Of a DNA stretch of 64,000 nucleotides, positions 63,220 to 64,000 are shown one piece after another (the first letter of the stretch is position 1; each line of letters begins with the position of its first letter). The position numbers and the translations under genes were made by a program. The DNA is taken from NCBI GenBank assembly GCA_045110315.1, contig JBGCFY010000113.1, forward strand, positions 1 through 64,000. Direction: 5' to 3'. Under the pieces are notes generated by a model that saw nothing but the letters and a program-made list of their open reading frames with translations, did no database searches and was not told the DNA's origin. Origin of the DNA: CALFBG01 sp045110315 (GTDB lineage: Bacteria; Bacteroidota; Bacteroidia; Chitinophagales; Saprospiraceae).

Positions 63220-64000
63220 ATGAAATACATACTATTTTCTTTCATTGGATTGCTAAGTTTTGCGGTAAACGCACAAGAGAAAATGAGTTGGCGCCAGCAT
63301 CAAAAACTAGCCAATAATTTCCTCAAGCAAGGTCAGTACGCCGAAGCTGGAGAAAACTATCTCCTCGCATGGAAACAGAAAACAAAAAAGAAAAATTTAG
63401 CTTACCAAGCGGGTAAGGCTTTTTTGCAAATAAAAGATTATCGCAAAGCAGCCGAGGCTTTCGCCCACATCAAAAAAGAATTAAAAGATTTTCCTTTAAT
63501 TGGATTGGAATACGGTCGTTGTCTTAAGCAAGATGGTCAATATCAAGCGGCTTCTGATGCCTTGGTTTATTTTATAAATGCTTACCAGCGAAAGGATCGG
63601 GCACTCATTGCTCAGATTGTACAAACTGAAGTTAAGGGTTGCGAGCAAGCCATTAAAGCACTCGCTGAAGATCCGCACGCTGCAACCGTTGAATTAGCGC
63701 TGCTCGGTGAAAATATCAATACACCCGCCGCTGAATTTGCGCCCATGTCTTTTTCGGATGATGTATTGTACTTTACTTCAACCAGCGAAAAGCAAGTAAA
63801 AATATATCGAACACAACTACAAGATGGGAATTGGATCAAAGCGACTGCGCCGAGTAGTTTCCCAAAAATTACGGAGGCAAATTACGGAAATGGTACCTTG
63901 AGTCCAGATCACAAACGCTTCTATTTCACCATTTGTAAAGAAGAAAAAAACTGGGAAGGCGTTTACGCAAAATGCGAAATTTTTGTCACACAGCGTAAAA
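63220..64000 (+). CDS. PorE-like / TPR-PD40 protein, cut by window end
   Basis: 260 residues are visible, running off the right edge. The signal peptide MKYILFSFIGLLSFAVNAQ is followed by TPR units (KLANNFLKQGQYAEAGENYL, KAFLQIKDYRKAAEAFAHIK, EYGRCLKQDGQYQAASDALV, about residues 25-125). A PD40/WD40-like propeller starts near residue 165 (APMSFSDDVLYFTSTSE, GTLSPDHKRFYFTI). This order is that of PorE and related TPR-PD40-OmpA proteins, in which a C-terminal OmpA domain anchors T9SS parts to peptidoglycan. The OmpA part would lie beyond the window. Other TPR-PD40-OmpA proteins share the layout, so the PorE name is not certain. Confidence 0.75.
   Translation, partial: MKYILFSFIGLLSFAVNAQEKMSWRQHQKLANNFLKQGQYAEAGENYLLAWKQKTKKKNLAYQAGKAFLQIKDYRKAAEAFAHIKKELKDFPLIGLEYGRCLKQDGQYQAASDALVYFINAYQRKDRALIAQIVQTEVKGCEQAIKALAEDPHAATVELALLGENINTPAAEFAPMSFSDDVLYFTSTSEKQVKIYRTQLQDGNWIKATAPSSFPKITEANYGNGTLSPDHKRFYFTICKEEKNWEGVYAKCEIFVTQRK

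Noticed and set aside
1..64000. Prophage, transposase, integrase, rRNA or tRNA genes
   Set aside because: None of their proteins or conserved sequences was seen in either strand.

Overview
The window is chromosomal DNA from a member of the Bacteroidota, most likely class Saprospiria (Saprospiraceae/Lewinellaceae-like). The evidence is AT-rich DNA (roughly 60% AT by eye), many Bacteroidota-type -7 boxes (TAnnTTTG), no obvious Shine-Dalgarno sequences, type IX secretion (T9SS) genes (porX, gldM, gldN, a porE-like gene), a T9SS cargo protein with SprB-like repeats and a C-terminal sorting domain, and Bacteroidota-restricted families (DUF6503, DUF3667, DUF3536). The genus cannot be fixed from the sequence alone.

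Layout. 1-5.2 kb: the 3' end of an unknown gene, a terminal-inverted-repeat element, a SPOR protein, a conserved TM-helix protein, a helical-repeat protein, a small double-glycine-leader peptide gene with a decayed tandem copy, and an unknown gene. 5.2-18 kb: an AddA/RecB-like helicase, dcd, a WD40 protein, a phosphopantetheinyl transferase, a lipoprotein, a gcvP-DUF6503-hldD gene group, and a second helical-repeat protein. 18-31 kb: a large T9SS cargo protein, metK, a ridA-trpS-FAH operon, yceD-rpmF, a lipocalin-like lipoprotein, fumC, and a superoxide dismutase with a histone-H1-like tail. 31-47.7 kb: dnaE, a GH57/DUF3536 protein, small membrane proteins and lipoproteins, an M16 peptidase, glgB, an alpha/beta hydrolase, and a CBM48-HhH fusion. 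48-53 kb: a CotH-like protein, a muconolactone-isomerase-like protein, a secreted repeat protein with a peptidoglycan-binding domain, and an HD phosphohydrolase. 54-64 kb: porX, a membrane protein plus tatC, gldM, gldN, a secreted protein of unknown function, purN and the start of a porE-like gene.

Most of the window is housekeeping: nucleotide metabolism, C1/SAM metabolism, replication, translation and glycogen metabolism. The last 10 kb gathers parts of the T9SS motor (GldM), periplasmic ring (GldN), regulator (PorX) and a possible outer-membrane anchor (PorE-like), but gldK and gldL are absent. No rRNA, tRNA, CRISPR array, transposase or prophage was seen.

The least ordinary content lies between and at the edges of genes. 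It includes a family of small elements with GTACTAAGAC terminal inverted repeats (two long and two short copies), a 12-15 base motif (GAAGTTGTTTTAAAA) repeated about 16 times and confined to intergenic DNA, and the RiPP-like peptide gene with its dead copy. Start codons were moved inward from the longest open frame where family starts, promoter spacing or repeats argued for it (PPTase, YceD, SOD, CBM48-HhH protein, TatC and its neighbour, GldM).
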